A stretch of DNA of 64,000 nt from CAYRFQ01 sp964423615 (lineage in GTDB: Bacteria > Planctomycetota > Planctomycetia > Gemmatales > Gemmataceae). The stretch's first letter is position 1, and each line of letters opens with the position of its first letter. Of this stretch, positions 26,017 to 34,741 are shown piece by piece. The notes beneath the pieces are model-generated. The model searched no databases. It was not told the origin of the DNA and was given only the letters and a program-made list of their open reading frames with translations. A program made the position numbers and the translations under genes. The stretch spans positions 44,567 to 108,566 of the forward strand of contig CAYRFQ010000020.1 in NCBI GenBank assembly GCA_964423615.1, read 5' to 3'.

Positions 26017-26916
26017 ATGCTCATCCGCAGTCTCTGTTTCACCTTCTTTCTTCTGACGTTCGTCTCCCAACCCGCAGCCAACGCCCAAAGACCTCAACGA
26101 CCAAACATCCCAGAGGGCACAATCGTTCATAAGAACCTCGAATACGTTCCCAACGGTCACAAAAGACACCGTTTGGATTTGTACCTCCCCCCTCCTGTCA
26201 ACGGTCCTACGCCTGTCATCATTTGGGTTCATGGAGGTGGCTGGCGGAACGGAAGCAAGGACCGGTGTCCAGCCATTCGATTCGTGCAAAACGGATACGC
26301 CGTCGCCAGCATCAACTATCGACTGACCAAACATGCCATATTCCCGGCCCAAATCCACGATTGCAAGGCGGCAACACGATGGTTGCGGGCGAACGCCAGA
26401 AAGTACAACTTGGATTCCCAGAAGTTCGGCGCATGGGGTTCGTCAGCAGGCGGGCATCTCGTGGCCCTCTTGGGAACCTCAGGGGACGTGAAGGAACTGG
26501 AAGAGAAGGGTGGAAACCTCAAATACTCCAGTCGAGTCCAAGCCGTTGTCGATTGGTATGGTCCGACGGACTTGACAAAAATGGGAACATGGCACAACGG
26601 ACCACGTTCCCCTGAAGCACTCCTCATAGGCGGACCTGTTCAAAAGAACAAGGACAAGGCCGCCAAAGCGAACCCCATCAACTACGTTTCGAAAGACGAC
26701 CCGCCGTTCTTGATCATGCACGGAACCAAAGACAAAGTCGTCATTCCCAACCAAAGCGAATTGCTAGTGGCCGCCCTCAAGAAAGCTCAAGTTTCCGTCG
26801 AATACCAACCGATCGAAGGAGCCGGTCACGGAGGGAAAGCCTTCTTCTCGGTAGAGAATCAACAGATCGTTGCGGGCTTCTTCGACCAACATTTGAAACG
26901 AAAATCCAGCGACTAA
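26017..26916 (+). CDS. secreted alpha/beta hydrolase (carboxylesterase/BD-FAE-like)
   Basis: A 299-residue exported hydrolase. Residues 1-23 are a signal peptide ending at ANAQ. The oxyanion-hole motif IIWVHGGGWRNGS (about residues 66-78) and the nucleophile elbow WGSSAGGHLVAL (about 145) define the hormone-sensitive lipase/BD-FAE type of alpha/beta hydrolase. The acidic residue probably lies in HGTKDKVVIP and the histidine in EGAGHGGKAFF, completing a Ser-Asp-His triad. The family cleaves ester bonds in plant polysaccharides or other small esters; the substrate is unknown. ATG 26017 has GGAG eight bases upstream; a longer frame starting at 25960 lacks a signal sequence at its N-terminus. A hairpin at 26948 may terminate it. 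Confidence 0.88.
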   Translation: MLIRSLCFTFFLLTFVSQPAANAQRPQRPNIPEGTIVHKNLEYVPNGHKRHRLDLYLPPPVNGPTPVIIWVHGGGWRNGSKDRCPAIRFVQNGYAVASINYRLTKHAIFPAQIHDCKAATRWLRANARKYNLDSQKFGAWGSSAGGHLVALLGTSGDVKELEEKGGNLKYSSRVQAVVDWYGPTDLTKMGTWHNGPRSPEALLIGGPVQKNKDKAAKANPINYVSKDDPPFLIMHGTKDKVVIPNQSELLVAALKKAQVSVEYQPIEGAGHGGKAFFSVENQQIVAGFFDQHLKRKSSD

Positions 26917-26947
26917 AAACGGCCCTAAGTGCCCCGGGTCGCTGGGA

Positions 26948-26972
26948 GGACCGACGGGTTACCCATCGGTCC
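26948..26972. terminator. hairpin between convergent genes
   Basis: GGACCGA (26948-26954) and TCGGTCC (26966-26972) flank an inner GGGT/ACCC pair, with one mismatch between the two stems. It lies between the stops of convergent genes and could end either transcript; no strong U-tract is present. Confidence 0.5.
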
Positions 26973-27014
26973 ATCTCTCACCTACACCAGAAATCGAAGT
27001 TCCCTCCCGCTCCT

Positions 27015-30000
27015 CTAGAATTCGAAGCGACGAGCAAAAGAACTCAGAACCTCCGCACCGATTTCAACACCCCAGGCTTCTAAGAATCCCGAAGATTCGT
27101 TGGTCCCTCCAAAGGGCGAGTCGATCACCGACAAGAAAGGTGCCTTCGGTCGAACAAACGAATCGACGGAAGAGGTTCCTGTGGCGTAATTCGCTGCGTA
27201 CCCTGGCAAAGAAGGAACGATCAAGGAATGGAATGGCCTTTGACCGAACAAATCAGACCCCTGAACCACCGAGCTAACCGAGGCAAAATGACTCCTCGGC
27301 TTCACGGCCACTCCTCCGTTCAGAGAGACGGAATGATGAGGCACAGCCGTTCGGAATCCGTTCACCGGCCCCTCCTCATACACTCGAACGTTGCTGAACT
27401 TACTGTGAGCAGTCGGAGTCCCGACGTCATGGTCGTTGGCAAAGAACAAGTAATTCATCTTGCCAGTGTAAAACGCTCCAACATTGATCACATAAGGCTT
27501 CGTCCCATCGGAAACGGAATAGTCATCGAAGTTCCGTCGGCCCCAACCTTGGGTCCCGAAAACCTTGAACGCATACGAATTACTCAAGCTCAAGTTCGTA
27601 TCGAAACCAATACCGTGAATCTCGCCCTCGCTGGTGCTTGAGAAGTCAAACTCGAGGACTGTGTTGGAAGTCACTTGGTAGTCAAAGGGAATCGCCACCC
27701 AACGGTTCCCAACCATTTCTACACTGGTTCCACCATTGCCGACCTCCACCGTCCCCGTACGGTCCTGGGAACCGCCGAAGCTTATGAGTTGATCCGTGAA
27801 ATCGATCACTCCCCCAGCCTCTTTGACTGTGACATTGACGGTCGCTATCGCCGACCCACCCCGTCCATCATCGGCGGTGTAAGTGAACGCGTCGCTTCCC
27901 ACAAACCCGGACTTGGGAGTGTAGGTCACAGTGTTGTCGGAGTTAATCACGACCGATCCATTCGCCCCTTGAGTCACCGAACTTACCGTTAACTTGTCAC
28001 CATTGGGGTCGCTGTCGTTGACCAACACGTCGATGACCGTGGGGGCACCCTCGACCGTGGTTGCGGAGTCCTTATTCGCCGTCGGGGCAATATTCGTTTG
28101 TCCCTTCTCATATACTCGGACGTTGCTGAACTTACTGTGAGCAGTCGGAGTCCCGACGTCATGGTCATTGGCAAAGAACAAGTACTTCATCTTGCCGGTG
28201 TAAAACGCCCCAACATTGATCACATAAGGCTTCGTCCCGTCCGAAACGGAATAGTCATCGAAGTTCCGTCGGCCCCAACCTTGGGTCCCGAAAACCTTGA
28301 ACGCATACGAATTACTCAAGCTCAAGTTCGTATCGAAACCAATACCGTGAATCTCTCCCTCTTTGGTGCTCGAGAAGTCAAACTCGAGGACTGTGCCGGA
28401 AGTTACTTGGTAGTCAAAGGGAATCGCCACCCAACGGTTCCCAACCATTTCCAAGCTGGTTCCACCATTGCCAACCTCCACCGTCCCCGTACGGTCCTGG
28501 GACCCACCAAAACTAATGAGTTTGCCAGTGAAATCGATCACTCCCACGGTATTTTCGACCGTGATGGTAACTTTCGCTGTAGCCGAACCACCTTGGCCAT
28601 CTTCGGCTGCATAAGTGAACGAGTCACTCCCCACGAAACCAGCATTCGGGGTGTACTCAAATCTACCATCCGAATTCAGAGCCAACGTCCCATTCGAGAC
28701 GTCCGAAACCAAGGCAGCAGTTAAAGTATCCCCGTCGATGTCCGAGTCCGCACCGGCACCAGTCAACACGTTACCTATCAAGCTTGTATTCAGTTCCGTC
28801 GTGAAGTCATCATCCTGAGCTACCGGAGGATCATTGACCGAAGCAACAAACACAGTGACTTTCGCCGTGGCCGTTTCCCCTCTACCGTCGCTGACAACAT
28901 ACGTGAAAGTATCCGTCCCGTTGAAATCGTTATCCGGGGTGTAAACCAACGAAGTCCCGTCTTGAACGACAGAACCGTGAGATGGCTTGGTGAAACTGGC
29001 CAGCGTCAACGCATCTTGATCCGGATCGAAATCGTTCTTCAACACTTGTAGGACGCCTTGGCTGTCCTCGGAGATCGTGGCCTCGTCATCATTTGCAACC
29101 GGAGCACGATTACCCTGCGTGTAAGCTGGGATCGTTCCCTGAATTCGGTAATTTCCGAGGCTCCCGTAGTCCGAGTACCCGGTATCCCCAACGTCACCAC
29201 TCCCCGTGCCCGAAACGCGAAGGAAGTATTCCCCTGATTCCGAAGTCGTATATGTGAAATCAACATCAAGACGATCCGCAGGATTGGCCGTCTCGATCAC
29301 TTTCCCGGAAGAGTCGAGAAATTCGACTTTGATGTCTAAATTCGGACCGACGGCTACCGGGTCAATATCCAGATCGAGAGTTCCCACACCGGCGTAAAAC
29401 GAAAACACATCAGCATCGGTGTTGCGTTCAATAATGCCATAAGTCGGAAGGACCTCGGTGGTTCCCTGCGGCACCAACTCCGTTGCCGAACTCACAGTGT
29501 TGCCATAGTCGTCTTTCCGATAAGGAATGTACGACGAAATGATGCTCAGGTCGTCTTCCAGATTGTTTGCGTCGGCGTACTCCCCTTTGCTCCACTGAGT
29601 GACATTCGGGTTGTACGAGGCACCCATAATCGGACCCCAGGAAGTCTTGCCGGACCCGTGTCCTCGGTAATAACTCGTCGAACTGTCTCCGTCGTGACGA
29701 AGTCGGAGAGCGTGTCCAGCTTCGTGGCTCGCTGCTTCCGCAACACCTCGCTCCGACGAGTTGAAAACAAACGCGGGCGTGTCCGAACTCCACGAGAACG
29801 ACCCAACATAAGCCACACCTCCAGCGGAACTGTAGAACGTATTTTCTCCAATGACCACCCGGATGCCGTATTGGCTATCGCTCGAGTTCGTGCGTTTAAG
29901 GGCTTCGGCACCAGGATCGGCCGTCGTCACGTTCACTTCAAACGGCGCGAAATCCTCAGCGACCCGAGCCCAAATACGCTGAATCATCACTAATTCGGAA

Positions 30001-30551
30001 TTCGTGAAGCTATTCCGGTCACCATCACGACTCCAAGCTGGGGTATCGATATCCGCCCCATCGACCATGTCGTTCCAGTAGGTGTCCCGAGTCAAGTGTC
30101 CATCGAAATCAAGAAGAATTGTACGGTCGGCACCTGGGAAGCTTTCAAGATGAAACGTCGCCGACAAATCATAGTCGCTGTCCGATCCAGGAAAATAGGT
30201 CGCAAACCCTCCCGTCGGCGCTGGTCCGGAATCTTCCCAAAGGTAATGCCTGTCCGAAAGGGGCTCGACGAAAAAATCATTCCCCAGAGGATCGGTAACG
30301 AGCTGGTGAGTATGATCATGTCCGTCGCCAATATAATGCCCATCACCGAGTTGATGTTGTGCACCGCCACAACAACCTGGACAGGCACAGTCCACGTCGT
30401 GCCCACCAACGTTGAGGCCACCTTCGTCAAAACGCCAATCCACAGCGCTCGCCGAAAGTAAGCTACGGTCCTCGAGGTGTTCGATATCAAGTAATTGTCG
30501 ATGAAGTCGAGAAGAACGAGTCGGGTGGCTCCGCCTAGGATGTGGGACCAT
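27015..30551 (-). CDS. large secreted metzincin-like protein with LEPR-XLL-like motif and duplicated modules
   Basis: A 1178-residue exported protein. The N-terminal IEHLEDRSLLSA (about residues 20-31) is a variant of the LEPR-XLL motif that marks planctomycete surface or secreted proteins. A zinc-metalloprotease domain contains HEAGHALRLRHD (about 275-286), the HEXXHXXGXXH pattern with arginine in place of glycine, and a likely Met-turn further on (PIMGASYN). A region like bacterial pre-peptidase C-terminal domains follows (about 400-480). From about 482 come cadherin-like VCBS-type repeats (DTFTYVVSDGRG and similar), and two nearly identical 146-residue modules occur at about 669-815 and 913-1059. 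These read WVAIPFDYQVTS...SNVRVYE and may bind carbohydrate, which is inference. ATG 30551 has AAGGAG nine bases upstream. Confidence 0.82.
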   Translation of the reverse strand: MVPHPRRSHPTRSSRLHRQLLDIEHLEDRSLLSASAVDWRFDEGGLNVGGHDVDCACPGCCGGAQHQLGDGHYIGDGHDHTHQLVTDPLGNDFFVEPLSDRHYLWEDSGPAPTGGFATYFPGSDSDYDLSATFHLESFPGADRTILLDFDGHLTRDTYWNDMVDGADIDTPAWSRDGDRNSFTNSELVMIQRIWARVAEDFAPFEVNVTTADPGAEALKRTNSSDSQYGIRVVIGENTFYSSAGGVAYVGSFSWSSDTPAFVFNSSERGVAEAASHEAGHALRLRHDGDSSTSYYRGHGSGKTSWGPIMGASYNPNVTQWSKGEYADANNLEDDLSIISSYIPYRKDDYGNTVSSATELVPQGTTEVLPTYGIIERNTDADVFSFYAGVGTLDLDIDPVAVGPNLDIKVEFLDSSGKVIETANPADRLDVDFTYTTSESGEYFLRVSGTGSGDVGDTGYSDYGSLGNYRIQGTIPAYTQGNRAPVANDDEATISEDSQGVLQVLKNDFDPDQDALTLASFTKPSHGSVVQDGTSLVYTPDNDFNGTDTFTYVVSDGRGETATAKVTVFVASVNDPPVAQDDDFTTELNTSLIGNVLTGAGADSDIDGDTLTAALVSDVSNGTLALNSDGRFEYTPNAGFVGSDSFTYAAEDGQGGSATAKVTITVENTVGVIDFTGKLISFGGSQDRTGTVEVGNGGTSLEMVGNRWVAIPFDYQVTSGTVLEFDFSSTKEGEIHGIGFDTNLSLSNSYAFKVFGTQGWGRRNFDDYSVSDGTKPYVINVGAFYTGKMKYLFFANDHDVGTPTAHSKFSNVRVYEKGQTNIAPTANKDSATTVEGAPTVIDVLVNDSDPNGDKLTVSSVTQGANGSVVINSDNTVTYTPKSGFVGSDAFTYTADDGRGGSAIATVNVTVKEAGGVIDFTDQLISFGGSQDRTGTVEVGNGGTSVEMVGNRWVAIPFDYQVTSNTVLEFDFSSTSEGEIHGIGFDTNLSLSNSYAFKVFGTQGWGRRNFDDYSVSDGTKPYVINVGAFYTGKMNYLFFANDHDVGTPTAHSKFSNVRVYEEGPVNGFRTAVPHHSVSLNGGVAVKPRSHFASVSSVVQGSDLFGQRPFHSLIVPSLPGYAANYATGTSSVDSFVRPKAPFLSVIDSPFGGTNESSGFLEAWGVEIGAEVLSSFARRFEF
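27375..27813. repeat. 439-bp near-identical coding repeat, copy 1
   Basis: This stretch repeats at 28107-28545, offset exactly 732 bp, with only scattered base differences. The two encoded modules (about 146 residues) differ at seven positions by my count. The identity at DNA level suggests recent duplication or gene conversion. Confidence 0.9.
28107..28545. repeat. 439-bp near-identical coding repeat, copy 2
   Basis: Partner of 27375-27813, separated by a cadherin-like repeat of different sequence. Together they form the two near-identical C-terminal modules of the metzincin-like protein. Confidence 0.9.
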
Positions 30552-31410
30552 CGCGAAATGCTCCTTCAAATCATGTAACCTCTGCCAACCCACCAAAGGC
30601 CAGAAAGAATCCCGGTGATGCGACGGACAGAGGGCTATGTTAAAAAAATGATCGTATCTAAATCGGTAACAAATTTGCGACCGACGAGTTCCCAACTTCC
30701 AAGGGTCGAGAACTCTCGTCGCCCGGCATTTTTTCATCGCTGGTTGGATACGCTTCGAGGCTGAGCCGTTTCCCACGCCAACAGGTATGCGCGGACGACG
30801 AGCACTGACCAGGTCCCTCCAACGAAAAGGAAACCCATTGGCCAAAAGCCTCAGAAAGATTCTTCACTGCTTGCTAAAGAGACGACTTCGCAGATGCCGA
30901 TAGGGTGACCCCCGGACCCGTCCTCGGCCATTCGCAACACCCAACACGACTTGGGTAAATGTCGCTCCGCTTCCCTCGATTCGGAAAGAGAGCCCAACGG
31001 CTACGAAGAACCGTTAACACGTTCCTTTGCGTGGCGCACGGACTTACTTGGTACTGCTCGCGACCTGCGAAATCAGAACATCGTAATCAGTACGATTTCG
31101 AAAAAGGGGTATGAGATCGAGTTGATTGGAAATGTCTGGAACATCCAAAACGGCGGTACATACAACTCAGGTGCGAGTATCATTCTCTTCGAGGCGAATC
31201 ATCTCGAAAGAAAATCGTGAGGAATGAGTGGTTGTATCACCAAGGGATCCGAGACAAGACTTTCCAACATGAAGAGGGGATGTTGGTGAGTGCTCGAGTC
31301 TCAACTCTGCAGTCACACGGTAAAAAACTATAGAATTCTAACAGTATGCTGTCAATTCGCTCGTGATAAAATCTCTCGCTTTTCGACCCGGAGACGACTC
31401 CTAACTCTTA
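30552..31410. other. intergenic region, no gene seen
   Basis: 859 bases between the start of the metzincin-like gene and the stop of the Lon-N gene. An 89-codon frame at 30951-31220 shows no recognisable product or SD. No RNA gene or repeat was found. Confidence 0.5.
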
Positions 31411-32082
31411 TCAATTGTTGCTAAAGTCAGGAGGAAAGGGACGAGAAACACCACGCGAACGCAGTTTCGTCAACAGTTGATTGGCGCGGGCACTAACATC
31501 CAGCTGCCCCAGCAACTCCTGTTTAAATTCGACCGGAAACGGAAGGGCGAACCCGAAGATGTCGCAAAACGTCGCAAACGGGATATTGTTCTTGGTCAAA
31601 TCCTGAAACTGGGTGATCATATCTGGTTGGTCGGGAAACCACCGGGGAAGCAACGACAACATCTCGTTTTGTAGTGTCTCAGTATCGAGCGTGGCCGGAG
31701 CTGATTCCTCTTCCAACAATTCGGCACGGAACATTCGATAAAGTTTCTCCGTCTCCAGTTCCTCTAAGACCCGCGCTCGTTGCAGACCACGAACAAGAAT
31801 ATCGTACCGACCGTCTTCGAGTTCCCGACTGTGAACGATCGAACAAACGCAAATGATCTGATGAATGTCAGGGGTGTTTGTATACTCTTCTTCCCAGTCC
31901 GGTCCAAGTAACGCCATCGCGATCAGCCGATCGGTGTCGAGCGCTTCGCGAGTCATCTGCCGATATCTTGGTTCGAAAATATGCAACGGTTGCATGAGGT
32001 TGGGAAACAAGACCAAGTTAGGGAGTGGGAAGACACGCGCGATTCCGTTGAAGTCGTCGAGAGGAGAGGAGTCTAGATTCAT
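31411..32082 (-). CDS. LON peptidase substrate-binding domain protein
   Basis: A 223-residue protein made almost wholly of a Lon N-terminal domain. The start ARVFPLPNLVLFPNLMQPLHIFEPRYRQM is the family hallmark, followed by LDTDRLIAMALL and ICVCSIVHSRELEDGRYDILVRGLQRARV. No ATPase or protease domain follows, so this is a stand-alone Lon-N protein of the kind common in bacteria and eukaryotes, with an unclear role in substrate recognition. ATG 32082 has GAGG about nine bases upstream. The DUF309 gene lies 18 bp upstream on the same strand, so the two are probably cotranscribed. Confidence 0.9.
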   Translation of the reverse strand: MNLDSSPLDDFNGIARVFPLPNLVLFPNLMQPLHIFEPRYRQMTREALDTDRLIAMALLGPDWEEEYTNTPDIHQIICVCSIVHSRELEDGRYDILVRGLQRARVLEELETEKLYRMFRAELLEEESAPATLDTETLQNEMLSLLPRWFPDQPDMITQFQDLTKNNIPFATFCDIFGFALPFPVEFKQELLGQLDVSARANQLLTKLRSRGVSRPFPPDFSNN

Positions 32083-32100
32083 CAACTGGTGCCTCAGCGT

Positions 32101-32538
32101 TTAGTGATCTTCATCCGGCAAATACTCGTCAGGATCCGGCCAACTTTCAGGAGCTGGGTTGATGTGTATTTCGGGTATGAGTTCTTCGACTATGGGAATT
32201 GGCTTATCGAATGCCTCTGCCTCAAGAACCTGCTCGAAACAAGCATTCATATCTTGCCAAAACTGTTCAATATCAAGACCATGGAGTTCGGGCAGGTATT
32301 TCTGCATATATTTGTGACTCGAAATGTAAACCTTTCGAGCACCTGCCAGATTTCCGTTGCAAAAATGACACAATGCAACGGCAGCTTGGATCAGGCCCTG
32401 AAAAAACTGTTTTTCTGGGCCTGCCATATCTATCCAAAGTTCTTCCCAAACTTCGTGTGCCTCGAAGAAATCCCCTTGATTGAATAAGACTATTCCTGCC
32501 AAGTACCGTGGATCATATTCCGCCAAATGTTCGTCCAT
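32101..32538 (-). CDS. DUF309 domain protein
   Basis: A 145-residue protein of the DUF309 family, small helical proteins of unknown function. The core YDPRYLAGIVLFNQGDFF (residues 8-25) followed by EAHEVWEELWIDMAGPEKQFFQGLIQAA is characteristic, with the EAHEVWE acid/histidine cluster that might bind metal. A long C-terminal extension is proline- and acid-rich and ends PDEYLPDEDH. ATG 32538 has GGAGG ten bases upstream and gives the usual N-terminus; a longer frame from 32649 has no family support and would approach the divergent gene at 32685. The Lon-N gene follows 18 bp downstream, an arrangement that suggests an operon, though no joint function is known. Confidence 0.85.
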   Translation of the reverse strand: MDEHLAEYDPRYLAGIVLFNQGDFFEAHEVWEELWIDMAGPEKQFFQGLIQAAVALCHFCNGNLAGARKVYISSHKYMQKYLPELHGLDIEQFWQDMNACFEQVLEAEAFDKPIPIVEELIPEIHINPAPESWPDPDEYLPDEDH

Positions 32539-32684
32539 ATACCCAGTACCTCCAAGCAAGACAATCGTCTCACGGGGATGTTTCAAATTTATGATAGAGG
32601 ACCAGTCAAGATGATCGAAACGAGTGAACCAGTCGTCGAAAACTACCATCTTGACCCACTAACGTTCATTGGAGTGACAGCCAA

Positions 32685-33698
32685 ATGTCAGGACCTCGAG
32701 TACCATTGAACCAACTCATTGTACTTTGCCATACGGTACGACACGGGACAGATGTCGGGATCCCGACAGTCCGCGTCTGGTCCCAACTGGCGAGCCAAAA
32801 TCCCTCGCCGTTGAAAGGAGTGGCCGATCGAGTGGCTCTCAAGTTGCAGAAGGGGAATTCTTTAAAGTCGGCGTTGGAGGTGGAGTCAGGACTACCGAAC
32901 CTATTTATATCACTGGCCAGCGTTGGAGAACAGACCGGATCCCTACCGGAGATCTTGCGACTCCTCCAAGAGTACTACGAAGGCCAAAGGAAACGCTGGC
33001 GACAATTCCGAGCCCAAATTACCCCGGTAGCAATCCAATTCGTCCTCGCTGTTTTCATCGTTGCCTTCGTAATCTGGATACTCGGGGTACTCGGTTCACG
33101 ACCCGGTAGTCCTGGTGGTCTGCTGGGTTTATCAGGATTTGGTGGAGCCTTGACCTTTGTTGGTCTCGTGTTCGGAGGCCTCGCACTCCTGTATTTCGCA
33201 GTCCGACAAGTTGGCCTTTTTCTTAGTCAAAAAACAGGATTCGCATCGTTCTGTTTGCGTCTACCCATCATCGGTCCCTGTTTGCTAGCGCTGGCCTTAA
33301 CCCGATTCACGTTTGCTCTCCAACTCACACTCGATTCTGGGATGTCGATCCGGAAAGCCGTTCGGTTGAGTCTCCAAGCCACCGACAACATTGCCTTCCA
33401 AACATATTCCAAACGCGTCGCCGAATCCCTCAAGAGTGGGGAAGATTTAACCCAGTCACTCGGTTTGGTTCGCGAGTTCCCATCAGAGTTCTTGAACATC
33501 GTGGCGGTCGGGGAGCAATCCGGAAGAGTGCCGGAAATCATGGCGAAACAAGCCGCCTACTATCAGGAGGAATCGGAACGCAAACTCAAAGCAGTGGCCC
33601 AGTTATGTGCCGGGTTGGTCTGGATCCTCTACGCGGCCTTCATGATCGCAATGATCTTTCGCATCGCGAATGTGTACTTCTCCGCGTTGGGGCTTTGA
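32685..33698 (+). CDS. type II secretion system F family protein, orphan paralogue
   Basis: A 337-residue GspF-type membrane protein. It shows two T2SSF domains: the first around LFISLASVGEQTGSLPEILRLL (about residues 72-93) and the second around LNIVAVGEQSGRVPEIMAKQ (about 268-287), each repeating the VGEQxGxxPE core. Membrane segments are evident near 115-135, 150-170 and 310-330. It is shorter than the 400-residue copy at 12767 because the N-terminal extension that contacts the ATPase in canonical GspF is reduced, so it may work in a different assembly. No ATPase gene or pseudopilin is adjacent. ATG 32685 has GGAG about ten bases upstream. Confidence 0.82.
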   Translation: MSGPRVPLNQLIVLCHTVRHGTDVGIPTVRVWSQLASQNPSPLKGVADRVALKLQKGNSLKSALEVESGLPNLFISLASVGEQTGSLPEILRLLQEYYEGQRKRWRQFRAQITPVAIQFVLAVFIVAFVIWILGVLGSRPGSPGGLLGLSGFGGALTFVGLVFGGLALLYFAVRQVGLFLSQKTGFASFCLRLPIIGPCLLALALTRFTFALQLTLDSGMSIRKAVRLSLQATDNIAFQTYSKRVAESLKSGEDLTQSLGLVREFPSEFLNIVAVGEQSGRVPEIMAKQAAYYQEESERKLKAVAQLCAGLVWILYAAFMIAMIFRIANVYFSALGL

Positions 33699-33820
33699 AG
33701 GAAGCCGTTGGCTGCTTCTCGAAAAAGAATACGAAAGAGCAAACAAAGTCGAACCATCTGGCGGAGTTTCTCGTCGGTTTTGTTGAATACCATCTGACGC
33801 CAGTCTCGAGGTCCATCCCG

Positions 33821-34345
33821 ATGGCAAAATCGACGATTTCTCTTCAAACCATTACCGTTGCTGACCCCTGCCAAGTTCCCTGGGACACAATGCAAGGTGA
33901 CAACACCGTCCGCTTCTGCTCCCAGTGCCAACGCCACGTCTATAACCTTTCGGAGATGTCCAGACCACAAGCCGAACGGCTCATCGAGGAAACCGAGGGT
34001 AAGTTGTGTGTACGATTCTATCGACGTCCCGACGGAACGTTCCTCACCCGACGATGTCCTCGCAGCGTTCGAGCCTTCGGTGTGTTTCTGGTGAGATTAA
34101 TCGGAGCGGGTTTGGCGACGTTACTTCTTTTATTCGGGGTGAGTTTGGCTTATTCCATCCGGTCGAGCCAGACCCAACCACCTCCCCAAAACAATCCCGA
34201 CCGACCGGCCCAACACATATCCCATTTCTTTCGAAAAATTACGGATTGGTTCCGTCCCCATAATGATGAGATGATCATGGGAAAAATTTGTCCTCCCCAT
34301 CCTCCGAAAGCCATCCCGCCCGGTCTTCCGAAGAAATCCAAATAG
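33821..34345 (+). CDS. zinc-binding membrane protein of planctomycete type
   Basis: A 174-residue protein. The N-terminal part contains the paired-cysteine element RFCSQCQRHVYNLSEMSR (about residues 28-45), then LIEETEGKLCVRFYRRPDGTFLTRRCP. I recognise this pattern (CxxC, VYNLS, LCVR.YRR.DG.....C) from many planctomycete genes, where it is of unknown function and may bind metal through its cysteines. A membrane helix follows (about 84-106, FGVFLVRLIGAGLATLLLLF), and the C-terminus is proline-rich and basic. ATG 33821 has GAGG ten bases upstream. An upstream frame of about 70 residues overlaps the preceding gene and is not convincing. Confidence 0.75.
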   Translation: MAKSTISLQTITVADPCQVPWDTMQGDNTVRFCSQCQRHVYNLSEMSRPQAERLIEETEGKLCVRFYRRPDGTFLTRRCPRSVRAFGVFLVRLIGAGLATLLLLFGVSLAYSIRSSQTQPPPQNNPDRPAQHISHFFRKITDWFRPHNDEMIMGKICPPHPPKAIPPGLPKKSK

Positions 34346-34400
34346 CTGGAGCTTCAAACTCCTTGGTGCCTTCTGAGATAGTTTGGTGTACCAGGAAAGA

Positions 34401-34607
34401 CTATCGAGTGCAGCCGAGGTATCCTCGAAGACCCAGGGAACTGGATCGACGCGTACCTCGAGCCAAGAGCCTGGCTTCTTCGACATCGAATTGCGATGCG
34501 AACTGGGGCACGGTGTGTTCCAGAACGGCCCAGAGGTTCTCCGGGTGTTGGAGGGTCGTGCGGATTGTTTGGTCCGCATAGTCACGCCCTGGCTTGGGCA
34601 GACTCAT
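34401..34607 (-). pseudogene. truncated Rpn-like (PD-(D/E)XK) nuclease-family remnant
   Basis: A 68-residue frame starts at ATG 34607. The first 50 residues (DYADQTIRTTLQHPENLWAV and then TVPQFASQFDVEEARLL) resemble the N-terminus of Rpn-type recombination-promoting nuclease/transposase-like proteins of planctomycetes, which I recall as R..L.HP.NL...L....P.....F....ARLL. After that the frame breaks off into an unrelated Arg/Ser-rich tail. No nuclease core is present, so this looks like decay. A 48-bp tandem duplication lies just upstream. Confidence 0.45.
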
Positions 34608-34645
34608 AGCACACCTGTTCCAGAAACATAGAATCTTCTGCCTTC

Positions 34646-34741
34646 CATCGCAAGACTGCACTGGAAAACACGGCTCCCTATTTCTCAAAACTTCATCGCA
34701 AGACTGCACTGGAAAACACCGTTCCCTATTTCTCAAAACTT
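34646..34741. repeat. 48-bp tandem duplication, 2 copies
   Basis: 34646-34693 and 34694-34741 are almost identical (the difference GGC versus CGT in the middle). The second copy contains the stop codon and last codons of the minus-strand cytochrome fusion gene, so the stop-containing segment is duplicated downstream. Confidence 0.85.

Noticed and set aside
30951..31220. 89-codon frame in the 31-kb gap
   Set aside because: No SD, no family and no conserved motif.
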